A DNA stretch of 64,000 nt from Portulaca oleracea (taxonomy: Eukaryota > Streptophyta > Magnoliopsida > Caryophyllales > Portulacaceae): assembly GCA_029582165.1 (NCBI GenBank), contig CM055884.1:13644537-13708536 (forward strand), written 5' to 3'. The position numbers and the translations under genes are program-made. The notes below the pieces were generated by a model. It was given only the letters and a program-made list of their open reading frames with translations, made no database searches and was not told the DNA's origin. Of the stretch, positions 24,601 through 37,500 are shown piece after piece; position 1 is the stretch's first letter, and every line of letters begins with the position of its first letter.

Positions 24601-25914
24601 ACATATCTTTAAGGCAGAGACACCATTCAAATAGAGTAAACCCCCCACCCATTAAACCCAAAAAAATGCCAACATCACAGAAACCCTAGAAATCCCAAAA
24701 TTTTGAATAATCAGTAGAAAAAATTCATGTTTAAGGAAAATGCAACACATACAAACATCATCAAACTCATATGGAATGGCCACAGCAAAGTCGAAAATGA
24801 TGAAGTTGAGTGAAGAATCAGTAGAAAAGGAAGGAAAAAAGGTTGGGGTTGTTTTTTGAATGGAGGGAGGGGAAGAAGTGACGAAATAAAGGGGGACCAG
24901 CAGGGGACAATTGCCTTTTTAATTTTTCAAACTTAATTAAATAGGGAAAACGAATTAACCTGCAGAAAAATGACTTCATCACATGAAACTTACAATATCA
25001 GGTCAAAAGTGCAATTTTGTTTCTTTTAACCGATTTAAGGGCAATTTGTTAACAAAATTTTTTTTGAGGGCAATTTTGACTTTTCTGCCAAGATCAAGGG
25101 CAATTTAATCCGAGAATTCAAGAAATCTACGACTGGCTGTAGCCAATTTTAATGGGCTATTTGTGTCCAAACAACTAAGATAAGTAGTCAATAGTCAACA
25201 ACTATTTGCCAAACAAGGCTTATCTTATGAGTTACTCAGTTGGAGAATGGATTTGTTTAAGCAAAGTTTGATCATTTTATTTGAATGTAAATTGGAGTAG
25301 CATGATTTTCGGTTTGAGTTTACATGAGATCAACCAATATTTATGTAGTATGTTTTTCATGCACAGTAAATTGGTTGAAACATCATTTTCAACCTTTTTT
25401 TAACTAATCTAACTTTACCTTATCTCACCTACATCTTTCCTACATTCAAAAAGTTTCCTACACTAAAAGGGAACAGGGCCTTAATGTCCAACATTATTAT
25501 CGAGAAGGCAACCAATTGCAAGTTTGTTCATGGAGCAGCAAGTCTTTATCTTTCTTAATGGTTTTATCTACTTTCTTTTTTGATCATTTTAATATTTTTG
25601 TATAGATAAGGGTGCAGCTTAGCTTAAAATGATCAAAGATCTTACAATTAACTAGTTTTATCTTTTTGTAGGTTTCACGAAACGGGTCAGGTTGAATTTT
25701 CAAGGAACATATTTGTATTTTATTTGGCAGTGGAACCAATTCACATCCATAGTTATCACAAATGAGCATGCATGGAAATTGAAAATGTTCCCATACAAAG
25801 CAAATTAACTAGTAGTACCTTAGTTTACGATCACAAATTTCTGTCAGAATTCAATTGTAACAACATGTTTTTCTTACAACTCAATCGAAGTTTCCCGTAC
25901 AAGATTCACGTTAC

Positions 25915-28900
25915 TTACATCTCAGAATCAGACATTACTACCGCTATCTCATTGCTGGAGCTGTTTTGAGTTTGGATGTTTTCAGGACTGATGAACTTTG
26001 GTGGTAGGGGGTCTGGTAAGGTGGGTAGTTTTTGAAGCTCCATCCCCGAGAGGTCGAGTTCTAGGAGCGATTTCATGCAACCGAAAGCGTTTTCTGGCAT
26101 AGATTTCATGGCAGTACAACCAGAAAGATCAAGCACTTTAAGCCCAGCACAGTTGTCCAAAGATGACAGTTTCCTCAGCTGACTGCACCCCTTTAATCGG
26201 AGATGTCGAATTGTTTTGATGTTTTCGAGACTCAGCTCTTCAATCATGGTGCCAGAGAGGTCGAGGGTGACCAACTTCTCACTCTTTGGCAGTCGATCCG
26301 GTGGCATTGTGCTGATCTTCATACATCCGGAGTAATCAACCACTTGAAGGTTGTTCAGGTTGGTCAATATCCTTGGCTTGAAGAATCTCGAGCATCCCTT
26401 TACCAAAAGATGAGTGACCTCCCTGAGCTGCTTGATTATTGGGAACTCGTAAATATTCGTGTTGGACACGTCCAGGAATCGAAGCTTTGGATTCGCGTGA
26501 GAGGTACTGTCTTCAAATTTCTCTAGGTTGTTGCAGGAAGCAAGACAGATCACCTCCAATTTATCCAGACCTTTCAAGCTTCGCAGTGTTTTCAAACACT
26601 TGCATCCCTTGAGAATCAAGTATCGCAATGAGATGGGCAAAATGGGTAGATTCGCAAATTTGGTGTCTGATAAATCCAGCACTTGTAACTTGTGATTTGC
26701 ACAGAGGCATTGTCTTTAAGCTCATTCAGCTGTTTGCATCCAGAAAGATCAATCACTTCCATTTCTTTCAGACCCTCCAAGCTTGGAACAGTCTTCAAAA
26801 GAGTGCATTTGCTGAGGATCAAGTAGCGCAGTTTTGCAAGACCAGAAAAGGGTTCCTCAGGGAGAGATTTGATCTCGAGGGAGGACAAACTGAGGCTCTC
26901 CAGATTCTTACTCAGTAGTTCATCTGGAACTGATGAAAACCCATTTGATATTTCAAGCCAAGATAACTTCTCCAACCCTTTTGCCTTTATACCTTGCAGT
27001 ACTGTTGGTGAATCATTGCCTTCCCTCAAAACAAGCATCTTCAACTCATGCATTTTCCACTCTGATTTAGTTGTAAGAGGGTGAAACAGACCAATGACTT
27101 GGACAGTTTCAGCTAACTTGCTGATAGTGTTTCCATCTATTTGCTGGTAACCAATGCCATCAGCCAGAAGAAGAGACAGATTCAGCTTTGAATCATTAGG
27201 CTTCAATCCCACAATCTTACCCCCCATGAGCCTCAGTCTCCCAAGGCCTCCCAGCTCCTTTGCAAGCGAAGCTAACCCGAGTCCCCTTTTCAAACGATGG
27301 AGCTCGAAACAAAAGTAAAAATTTTCGTAATAATAATTAGCAAGGTCCAACCCGGCTTTTTCGATGACAACTTCACCCGCTTCTCCGTACCCCAGCAGCC
27401 CTGCACTCAGAGGTCAATCAGCATAGCGTGTGCTTCTCTATATGTCGTTTCAACCCATGTTACGTTGTAAAAGCAGCCTTCCATGATCCAATATGATATC
27501 AACTCGGTGTAGTGGACATCTACGAGCTGCTGTTCTTCAAAGTAACATTTGCTAAGACACAAGCACCAGATCCTCTTGCTTGTTCGTAGCATCTTATGAA
27601 TGCTATGGAGCTGCAGAAATTTCTCAACGTTGGATACCTCCCCCAAGGCACGAGCAAGATTACGATCCAAGGCACGAACAGGTTCACAATCACGATTAGG
27701 GTCAGGATCACGCTTGCCCCTTTCCACTTCGAAGTGGTTGAGAATGGATGCTCGGAATACAACCTCCAACGGCAGACCTTTACACATTGTAGCGATTCGT
27801 TTAAGTTGGTCGTCAGCTAATGGTGTTTGTGTATCCACCAAACTCTGCTTTAACAGAGACACAGATTCCTCCTCTGACAGTTCTCTGATCTTCACATGTT
27901 TAGGCACAGCCTGGTCTTTATCTATGCTTATCTTTTCTCTTGCTGTGATTAGCACCTTAGGAAAGCACTCAAAAAAGCTTTTCTTGGATTTCAGAAGCTT
28001 CTTCAACAGTTGTATGACATGCTTTCCACTTTTTTCCTCGTCCTTGTCATCTAAATCATCCAGGACTAAAAGACTCTTCTTTCCGTCAAGTTTCTCAATC
28101 AAGAGGTTGCAGAGGACAGATTCTGTGGCAGCATCAGCTTCCCAGTCCTCAGGGTGCACGAATAACTGACGAGCAATGCTCTTGCAAAGAGCATGAAGAT
28201 CGTATTTTCTGTTCATACGCAACCACAGTGTAACATCTATTTTGTGCAAGTCCTGAACGAAAACACGAACAGCTATTTCTCTGGCAATCCATGTTTTCCC
28301 TACACCTTGATCTCCATGAAGTACAACTACATTGTTGTCGTTCAATAGTTCAAGTATCTTCTCTATACTCCGAGTTCCTGCAGCAAATGAGACAAATAAA
28401 TAAAAATTATGGACGCAAGTAGAGGTTCAGTGACATAATTAATTAGAAGCAGCATAGAGTGAAAGCAAACAGGAGCACGCATGCATCAGAGCTCAACAAC
28501 AACAGCTGCCGCGCTTCTGAATTCTGATGAACTTTGGATCCCACAATGGCCTAGCTAGCAGCCAACTGCAGGTTTGATGTGATCGAGGTTAATACAGACA
28601 TTGAATTCTTCCAAATTAATTATATGGTAACTTTGAAGATTTTTGAGCTAGCAGTGTAGGTTGATGCGAGGGACATTGAGTTGTACCAAATTATAAGCTA
28701 GGATTTCCTAAAGTTTGTATGAATTTCAGAAACATGCATGTGTGTTTACATAGTAATCGATCATCTGAATGATACAGTACTATATTGAAGAATATGAAAG
28801 TGTTACCTTCATCTTCCGAAATTTGGGGGATGGGATTGGGATCTTGTGGTTGGGTGGCTCTTTCAGGCGGAGTTTGACGCCAGAGCCTACTAGTTAACCG

Positions 28901-28957
28901 CATCATCTTGGCCTTCATTTCTCCTGATTTTGGACTCCATGGCACCCCAGACATCAT
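25915..28957 (-). pseudogene. NB-ARC/LRR disease-resistance gene, no coiled coil, two frameshifts
   Basis: Coding exons 28957-28807 and 28377-25915 (GT-AG, phase 1 agrees), with a leader exon at about 29260-29174. Motifs: P-loop GDQGVGKTW, kinase-2 KSLLVLDDLDD, RNBS-B KVLITARE, GLPL as CKGLPLEV, winged-helix ELISYWIMEG, then at least 15 LRRs (for example LKVLDLSGCTAMKSMP), ending SDSEM. Only about 60 residues precede the P-loop and none look like a coiled coil. The frame breaks at about 27409 (after AMLIDL, resumes SAGLLGYGEAG) and at about 26695 (resumes NHKLQVLDLSD). Each is mended by one missing base, and two missing bases restore a multiple of three (about 871 residues). Either a recent pseudogene or two assembly errors. 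RPP13-like-4 type; convergent with the 20.4 kb gene. Confidence 0.8.
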
Positions 28958-29425
28958 GCACCCTTTTTCTGGAGCCCTAATTAAACACCAGAAAGCTAAG
29001 TGATTCTGTGTACGTACGTAGTAGATCGATCGAGTTGTGCTTGAAAAATCAATCAACATGAATACATGGAAAGAATCAACCAGTGGGGAAGATATATAGA
29101 GTATATACACAAACCAAATTAATTACTGCAAGAACACCAAATCAATCAGAAATAAGCGGCTTATGCTTCTTACCTTCCCAGATCGGAATTCGCTTATGTG
29201 AAATAATACGACAGATTGAGAGCAGAGAAGGGTTAGCCACAGTCCATTCCTCCGGACTGACAACGGTTCCGCCAAGAGCAAATTTTCCCGAGGATAGGGT
29301 CATCAAAAGTCAAACCACTCCTACTTTCTTATTTCTTTCTTTTTTTAAATTTTTAGTAAGTCAACCCACCTTTATTTAGTAGTTTCTTACTCATATTTCA
29401 ATATTTTTTTTGGTTTTTTTTTGAA

Positions 29426-29812
29426 AATTCTACCATAGTTGAATTAGTTGAAAATTTTATACTATTCATTTATTAAAAATAAATCATATTTTTTAAAAAG
29501 ATTTATATCCTCCTAAACATGATTAATTATTGTATCAAGTTACTTTGATCAACCTACGATTTTGAATTTTTATTGTAAAATTAATGGTTTTTCACTTTTC
29601 AACTACGATAGTTGAAAAAAGTCAACTATGGTAGAATTTCCTTTAAAATATTCAATTTTGTAAAAAATTATAACTTAACATATAGATTTACTTATTGTAA
29701 CAAGTCCTACGGTAAATATATATATTAATTTTAATTTTTAATGACAAAATTAAGGGAAATTATACTTTTCAACTACCATAGTTGAATTTACTATGGTAGA
29801 ATCTCCTTTTTT
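29426..29812. mobile_element. MITE-like inverted repeat with TTCTACCATAGTTGA ends
   Basis: AAATTCTACCATAGTTGA at about 29426 is mirrored by TCAACTATGGTAGAATTTCC at about 29623-29642. A further inverted arm lies at 29777-29812. The arrangement suggests two related or nested copies. No coding content and no clear duplication. Confidence 0.5.
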
Positions 29813-29930
29813 TTTGGGTGGGAAGACGTTTGAAACATTAGACGCTGGTTGAAAAGGGAGCTTACTAAACACTAAAATGTTTGTACAGTCAGAATTTCGA
29901 CTTAGTCAAAGTGTTAAATGTCACGTCAAC

Positions 29931-30580
29931 TAAGGTTGAGCAAAAAAAATCGGCTACTCGAATCCAGATTTAGAACCGATTGGATTCAGTTGATCTAAAT
30001 CCGTCTGGATTTGGGACTGGATCCTAAAATTAGGATTTATTTGTAAATGAATCCAGGACTGGATCCTGGCATCTAGGATCCAGAACTGAATCCGGTATCC
30101 AGATCCATATAATTATTCAATACAAAAATTATTTAAGTCTTAAAATTAAGTGAAGACAACTACTCAATCACCCCAAAGTCCCCTTTTGGATCAATGTTCC
30201 AAGCCCACGTGCTGAGAAACCTTAATTTTGCTTATAACTTAAGTCGCTACTCCTCTAATCCTCACTGCCACAAATCTTCTTCTCGTTTATACCTTTCCAG
30301 ATTGAAGTTGGAAGTAGTGATTAATTAAGTGGATCAATATCAATGAAATCTCCAAATTGTAGTTGACAGTGTAAGTATAAAATTTTGGATAGTGATAGTG
30401 AGTTTCCGATCCAGGTACCCGGATCCGAATCCATTCCCAGTGGGTTCGGGATTGGATCTTGATTTTAGGATCCAGTTTGAAATGGATCCGGGCCTGGATC
30501 CTAAATCAGGATCCATTACTAAATGAATTCGGGACCGGATCCTTAAATTTTAGGCTGGTACCCAGTATTGCTCACCCCTA
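29931..30580. mobile_element. hAT-like MITE rich in GGATCC-type motifs
   Basis: Short inverted ends (TAAGGTTGAGC at left, GCTCACCCCTA at right) are flanked by 8 bp copies ACGTCAAC (29923-29930) and ACATCAAC (30581-30588), with one mismatch. The inside consists of repeated, mutually complementary words such as GGATCCTGG, GATCCAG and GGATCCGG that would fold extensively. No ORF. Confidence 0.6.
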
Positions 30581-31744
30581 ACATCAACCATTGAAATAGT
30601 ATTTGGTAGCGTTTAGTGTTTCAAGACTCAAATTGAATATATATTAATGTTCGGACAAGCTAGTGTTTCAAGCAACTTTTCATAAAAAAAACCATTTAAA
30701 AATTTTATTTTTGGAAATTACTTATATATTTATCTATGTGTCAAATTTTGTCTTATGGGTAAATACTAAATAGTGGTGTTGACGTGGATAACGTGGAAGA
30801 GATATCCGAAGTTTCTTTGAATGTTTATGTCTAGAAATCCAGGACTCCCTGCAATGATGGTTAATGGTTATGTGGGCAAGAAAACTCCACACGTACATGC
30901 TCATTGATTAGGGCAGCATGCACACATGCATGGAACACTTGGCTCATCAGTTGGGTTGTCAATTGTTACCAACAACCAATTAAGCAAACTGTTATTATGG
31001 GTTATGGACATACTCTGAGTACTTCGTACGTTTATAAGGGGTGTTCAAATGGTTGTTACAAGTTGCTGAGTTTATGGTGGATGTTTTAACCATTTCTCTA
31101 CGAGGATATAACTTGATAATTAACAATTAAAATTTAGTTAAATGGACAAATATTTTGAAACGGAAGTGATAACTATTAATACGCTATAAGATATACTCCA
31201 TCCGTTCCACATTAATTGTCGTCTTTGAAAATCGTATGGTCAAATTTCAAAAATTTTGACCATAAATTTTTCAATATATACAATCAGTTGCTATATAAAA
31301 TTACCACTATTAGGTTTGTAATGAAAAATACTATTATAAAAGTATAATATTGCAATTGATAATAACAAATTATGTAAAAAATTATCAATCAAAATTGACA
31401 TTATATAAACACCATAAAAGTCAAAATTATGACAGTATTATAACTGGATCATAGATTAATTGCATATCCAGTAGAAAACCTCCGGGTGGGGACAGAGTCA
31501 GCATTGGATCTCGTTCCCCGTTCATCAGCAGTTACTTGATTAATATTGATTTCAAAAGTCTTGATTAGTTGTGTACTTAATTTCTGCATTAGTAAATAAT
31601 GTATGCAAGTCATCTCTCTGCTCGTGCCTATTGCTCCTGAATTGTAGATAATACGGAATATATTAGCTGTAAGACCATGAAAAACCAAAATCATTGGTGC
31701 AATTTAATTAATATTTGTGTATAATATACTTGGAGCTTGAATAT
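30581..31744. other. AT-rich spacer with a MITE end, no gene
   Basis: ACTCCATCCGTTCCACATTAATTG at 31196 looks like the left end of a Stowaway-type MITE, but I could not pair a clean right end. Small ORFs (30904-31089, 31449-31694) have no domain or splice context. Confidence 0.4.
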
Positions 31745-32020
31745 TTATTAAAAGTCAAATAAATCAAGTCTTTTTTAAATCCATCAAGTGAAAGATCCAC
31801 GACACAAAGATCCAAAACGATTATGAGAAACGATTGATATACTGTTCCCAATGACAATACACGCTGGGGTTGTCTGTCGTTGATTATTTATCAAAAGTCA
31901 AATAAATCAAGTCTTTTTTTTTTTTTTTGAACTCATCATGTGAAAGATCCACGTTATAGGAGAAGTAAAAGATTCAAAACGATTAAGAGAAATGATTAAT
32001 ATAGTGTTCCCAAGAAAAAA
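31745..32020 (+). repeat. Diverged tandem duplication (~143 bp period)
   Basis: The block AAAGTCAAATAAATCAAGTC..GTGAAAGATCCACG..AAAACGATTA followed by TGTTCCCAA occurs at 31749 and again at 31892, with the second copy carrying a longer T tract. No coding signal. Confidence 0.75.
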
Positions 32021-32650
32021 AACTCTCAAGGTTGTTCCTCCTCAACTAAACAAGATCAGTAATTTCCATGTGGCTTATCATAACTAGTTACAAATCACCA
32101 TATAATTAAATTCGATCATATTCAAACACAAAATTAAGTTACTTTATTATATGTTTATGGGCAAGGAAATTTGATAGCACAATAAATATGCAAGATTTTC
32201 CTAAACAAAATTGGTTCAAAAAAAATAAGAAAAAATCCATGCCCTAGTCCCCCCGGCCAGATAAGTGGTGGCAATAGTAAGCGTGTGTGGAGGCCCAAAT
32301 CAAACCCTCTCCCCTAACTAGAACTCTCTTTCAAATCAATATAACACAAGATAACAAAGGGAGATATATAAACCACAAAAAATTTCATTCTTCCTCCTAT
32401 ATGGGACAAAGAAAGGTGGAAAAGAGAGGAAAAACCTTGTAGCCATTATCAAACCTTCACATTCAACAAATTTAAGGTCATCTACAAATGGTAACTTTCA
32501 ATTCGACTCACTGCTAACGTGGTATGAAATGAGAACAGAATGAGGTTGTGTAGAACATTTCAGTGGTGAGAATGAGACTCGTCTCGCAAGAATCTCGCAG
32601 TTAGTCTCGCGAGATGAGTTTGAAAGCGAGTTTAACACACTAATATTTTA

Positions 32651-33037
32651 AGGGAAATGATAAAAGTCTTGTGCAAGACACATATTTTGTGTCTTGTCAT
32701 TATAGAAAACCTATATATTTGTGAATTAAATTGGAAAAAAGTTACATGATTGACTTCTATAACTATAATAATATATATAAATTGTATAAAATCACACTTT
32801 TATCTATATTTTTAAAAATTTACAAAAAAGCGTCTAAAATATGCCCAACGGATGAGGTTCATTCGTTATGGTGTCAATTTTAATTGTTGGCGTAGCCAAC
32901 ACATTTCAAGCTTCTTATAATTGATAATTAATAGTATCTGTCAAAAAAATTGGGGTTAAAAACGATAATAAGTATTGATTTTATAAGGGAGAAGACATTT
33001 AAGGAGTGTCTTGGGGCAAGACACTTATCATCACCCT
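32651..33037. mobile_element. Tourist-like MITE
   Basis: Inverted ends AGGG(A/T)(A/G)ATGATAA followed on both sides by a block ending CAAGACAC (left copy 32651-32682), flanked by TTA (32648-32650 and 33038-33040). Length 387 bp, no ORF. Confidence 0.65.
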
Positions 33038-33040
33038 TTA

Positions 33041-34546
33041 CTCTCTCCTTCTCCACCTCATTTTTATCAATATAAACGAATTAATTATATTATTAAGTAG
33101 GACCCATTTACTTTTTTAATTAATATGAGTAAAACTCATACTCACCATTCGAAAGCTAACTAAATGAAGGGTTAAATTTTGACTCTCTTAACAGGGGTCC
33201 ACAGATTCCATATCATCTAATTAACCAAACTTAAACTCGACCACTGTTGCGGGTGCTCAACAAGACCCCAGGAACAATTCTAGGTTTACTAGGACACCTA
33301 GACATATTATAACTCTACTAATATGCTAATAGTTTGAAATTATAGTTCTGAGTTTAGAGTTTTCCAATGTTTTATACGATAATGCCATTCGCAGAACCAT
33401 GCCCTTAATTAAGAGGACTAACTAAATTTTTTGAGCTTACTGTTGTTAAGAAGAAAAATATTCAAACACAAAACTAGAACCAAAACTTTGGTAGACGCAG
33501 ATTTGTCAATTTAAACATTTATATAAATAGTGGAATTAACAAGCCCCTGATTTACAAGTAGTATTTTGTACAAATTTAATTTATAGACCAGACCTTAGTA
33601 TAAGCAAGGTTAGCTCTAATAGTAAAGATATAAATTAGGATGCATGATAATATGCATATTGAATTTACTCCCAACAATTTTATAAATGTTGTGGAATTTT
33701 CATAGTCAATTTTTAAAAATTTTGACTGTAAATTTTTTAATATTGTAATGATTTATAATAGCATGCTCTTTTTTTTTCCTCTCTGGAAAACCCTAGTCTC
33801 GTTTTCCATGGAGGGGTTGCCATCAATTCTTTTGTTGATGGTAAGCCTCAGTTTGATTGATTTCTACCCCAATAATTACTTTGGTTTTACGTTTATATAA
33901 AGAAAGTTAGTCTCTTATTTTGTAATAGTTTTTTTGTACCCTTATTTAGAGTTTTTAGTCTCTTTTTAGAGTTTTTGTTCAGTTGGTGTGGTCTAATACG
34001 TTGGATGAAGATCGACTTTCAAATTGCTATAACACGGATTGTGAGGTTCTCCATCGATGGTAAAGATGCAGAGTCATCGAAGAAATCAGAGCCGAAAGTC
34101 AGTAAGATTTATTTGGAAGTTGAATTTCATATCGATCTATGTTTTGGATCTACAATTGTTCAATCACGATTTTCATTGTAAATATCGTATGACTTGCTAT
34201 TAATAAAATCGTTATGTTTGGTTTTAAAAAAAACATATTCGTAGTAAAAAAATGCTTTTATAAAAGTACAATTTTATAATATTTCAGAAATACAATGTTA
34301 GAAAATGATAAACAAAACCTTACATTAGAGACTGCGAAAAGTCTGATTGGCATAAACTCACATAACCAAGCCACGAGAAGCATTCATGTATACATACAAT
34401 ATAATTTAAGCAACTCTTTTGTCCTAAAATAGTAGCAACAGCAAAGAAAACACAATAGAACAAAATGATAAAAAAAATTGAAAGTCTCGAAACGACTCAG
34501 AAAAAAAACCATGAGGAATTAACTTGGCTTATTAGGTCAACTACTT
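33041..34546. other. Gene-free stretch, possible retroposed fragment near its right end
   Basis: AT-rich DNA without a supported gene. About 33780-34230 differs in composition: it opens GGAAAACCCTAGTCTCG, contains a short open frame (33975-34181) and ends AATAAAATCG followed by a short A run. That resembles a retroposed transcript or LINE 3' end. I could not identify it. Confidence 0.3.
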
Positions 34547-37500
34547 CTAATTTGCTAGTCCACTATTTTCTCTTGTCTTAATTGCTGATCCACTATTTTC
34601 TCCTACCTTTGGTTTCTCGCTTAGTTCCATAAGTTTGAGTAACCAAGTATATGCTGCTAGCTCTCTCGTTTTTGCCTGTATCTTCTCATGACGAACCCTT
34701 TTTTCGTCATTGGCTTTACTTTGTGTGTTTGGATCCCCAGCTGCCTCAATCATATTTGCAGACACTTTCTGCTCCTCATATATGGTTTAAATAGAGAACA
34801 GGTATACATTAGTTAAAAGCATATAGCTCATGACAACTACTAGCTAGCGTATTAAAATGCAACAAATTAAAATACGCTACCTCCATTCTCGCCACAACTA
34901 CTTTTATAAAACCAATAATTAAATACGGGACAGAGAAAAAAAATGAAACCTTATAAAAAATACCCTTAAACATGGGTTGAAGAGTTTGTTTAGTTTATAG
35001 CAAATGCACTCTAAATTAACCAATAGCATGCGTACCTTTGAGTCTAGATCATTATGAACGCATTGGGCATGGATATTGTAGTTGCATGGTACACAACGAT
35101 AGACAGGTTGTGAGTCAATAAGGTCATTACAAACCTTACACGGGAAAAGGATCCCCGTATCCTTGAAAAGATAGAGCTCATGGCCGCTGTCGCAAAGCTT
35201 GTTCTTGTCACGCTCTATGCTGCGAGCCCAATGCAACGCACAGTAAGCGTCGAGACAGAATCCGCAATCGTCGCAGTAAAATACAATGTCACTCGTGTGT
35301 CTCCTCCCACACGCGTCACACTTAAATATCCCCTTGGGATAAGGAGGGTCCTCATGATCAAGCTTTAAGATATGTGTGGCCGGCTTCGGCTTCGGCTTCG
35401 ACTCCGGCTCCTTTTGGTCAGGCTTTAGTTGATCATCCGTTAGTGCCGCACGTGGGTGGAAGGGATGGTCCTTTACAAATTCTTCCCATCGTTCTAGATT
35501 TGAGAAGCAAGGTTTGTGGATCCAAAAGTTGCATGGCGGACAACAATATACCTACATTGACAACGTTATCTTAGGCCGTAGTGAATTTAGGATTTCATAC
35601 ATTGGTCTTATAATATTTATTTCAACTTATACTAAGATTTTTTTTTTTCTTCTTTTGAGTTGGTTGTTGCTATGGCCATCCTTAATCATCAGAAAGATCC
35701 GCCTATGATCTTAGTACGTGTATTTTCAAAGGAGTATGGTAAGATTCGATATAGTGATGTTGCATAAATTTTAATAAACATAATTTAAAAAAAAAAAAAA
35801 AAGAATTTACGTACATTGGATCTAATTAATTACCTATAAGGGGTCGTTTGACATGCAATGGGAATGAGAGTGAGAATTTATAATGGGACTGGGAATGGAA
35901 ATTCATAATGGGAATGAGAATTAACATGTGTTTATGAACTACCAACCTTCTTGTTTGTTTTGTTGTAATTCAAATTGGGAATGAGATTGAGAATAAACAC
36001 AAATTGACAAAAATACCCTTTTATTAATTTATGAATGTTTTAATAAATTGAAATGGATAGAAGGTCATAAATGATACACATTTACTTCTAAAAAATCAAT
36101 TACCATATGAAAAAAAAAATTTAAAGAAAATTAAGTTCATAAAGATTTTAATAAAATTAATTAAGCATTAAATATGAATTAAAAATTTAAAACAAGTACA
36201 TCTTCTAAATAGGAAGGATAATCTTGGTAATAACAATTAAACATAAGGGCAAAATTGGTATTTAGCAGTGACTACTGAATTCCCATCTCCAATTACCACC
36301 ACCCTCTGGTAATAGATTATTGGGAGTTGGGGCATTCTATTCCCATTCCCATTACCCACTTTTTTTTTAATTACCGCAAAATAAATATGGCAATAGTATT
36401 CCCAATTAGCCTACTCCCATTCCCAAGGCTCTACTCCCTCGTACCAAACGACCCCTAAAGGTAAGGACTTTCCATCCCATCTTTTGCCTTCAGGGTTCGA
36501 ATTTTGATGGAGTGTTTCTTCTTATCAGTTGACGAATTTTGTGGTGGGTGTGGGTCCTTCTTTGGACATCGGCGATTGCATAATAATCTACCAATTTTAA
36601 TTTGTGATACTTACCCCTCCTTCTCATATCATAAGTCACTTTTATTGACTTTTTCTATTCCATAATATTTGTCATTTTAAAATTTTATTGATATATTCTC
36701 ACTTCTTTTATTTATGTACTTAACTTTTATTTTTTTTTCTTTCCAATATTACACTATTACTCTTCCTCTATCATTCCTACCAAAAATTTTTCAACTATCC
36801 AATGTTTTTTTTTTTTTAAATTGAGGGGTTTTTTTTGTAAGGTTAAGTTTATACGCACTATCAACAGTTTACCAACTTTATAATATCATTTGTTCTCCTT
36901 TTATCGACGTTACATATAATATATATTTAAAAATTCATATATTTTATACATGATGTGACTGATGTAATTTGTATTACTTTGAATACCTTATTAAAAACTA
37001 TAAATGTTTTTATATATTTGTCTACTCTATCCATACTTTACGAAATTTATTTATTCATGTTGATTCACATTATTCACATCAATTTATCCGATCCGAGCAA
37101 CTAATCAATCGACCATGGAGAAGAAGAGGACCCGAGAGTACCTGGTTAGAGAGGGGAAGCAAGCAAGTTGCACAGGACAGGTTTTTGGCATTGGTGTTGT
37201 CACCCAAGAGCTGCTGGTGTTCTTTGACCCCCTTGTCTGTGGAACTACAGCAGAGCTCACCTTGGTCGTTGACATAGAAGAACTCTAAAGGATGGTCATG
37301 AGCTCTGGAGCGGGTGATCTTAGGCATCCCTCTAGCCTCCGCTGCAGCCTCTGTCGAAAAACTGTTTGTAGCTGCAAAACACTTGAATTCGACATGAAAG
37401 TTGGCGTCGATGTAGCTGAAATAGATTTGTCCAGTGACCAGCTGTTTTGTGCAGGCTGAGCACTTGATACTGCTCCCGTTGCTGCCCGCATTTGTAAACT

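Larger units (their letters stand above)
22715..25119. mobile_element. Mutator-like element (MULE) with long TIRs and 10 bp target duplication
   Basis: Inverted repeats of about 80 bp (22716-22793 and 25029-25110) share TAAATTGCCCTTGATCTTGG and TTTGTTAACAAATTGCCC. The flanks carry a direct duplication AAGAAATCTA (22705-22714 and 25120-25129), the 9-11 bp expected for MULEs. The right end has about 8 extra bases outside the alignable TIR. Inside are a GRF zinc-finger ORF on plus and a PB1-like fragment on minus. There is no MURA catalytic core, so the element is non-autonomous. Confidence 0.85.

Noticed and set aside
36490..36510. GGGTTCGAATTTT as a tRNA T-loop
   Set aside because: No acceptor stem or anticodon arm around it.
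37079..37141. Continuation of the first DC1 exon to a stop at 37079
   Set aside because: A phase-0 donor at 37141 joins the next exon so that a complete C1-like zinc unit is formed; the read-through tail has no zinc pattern.
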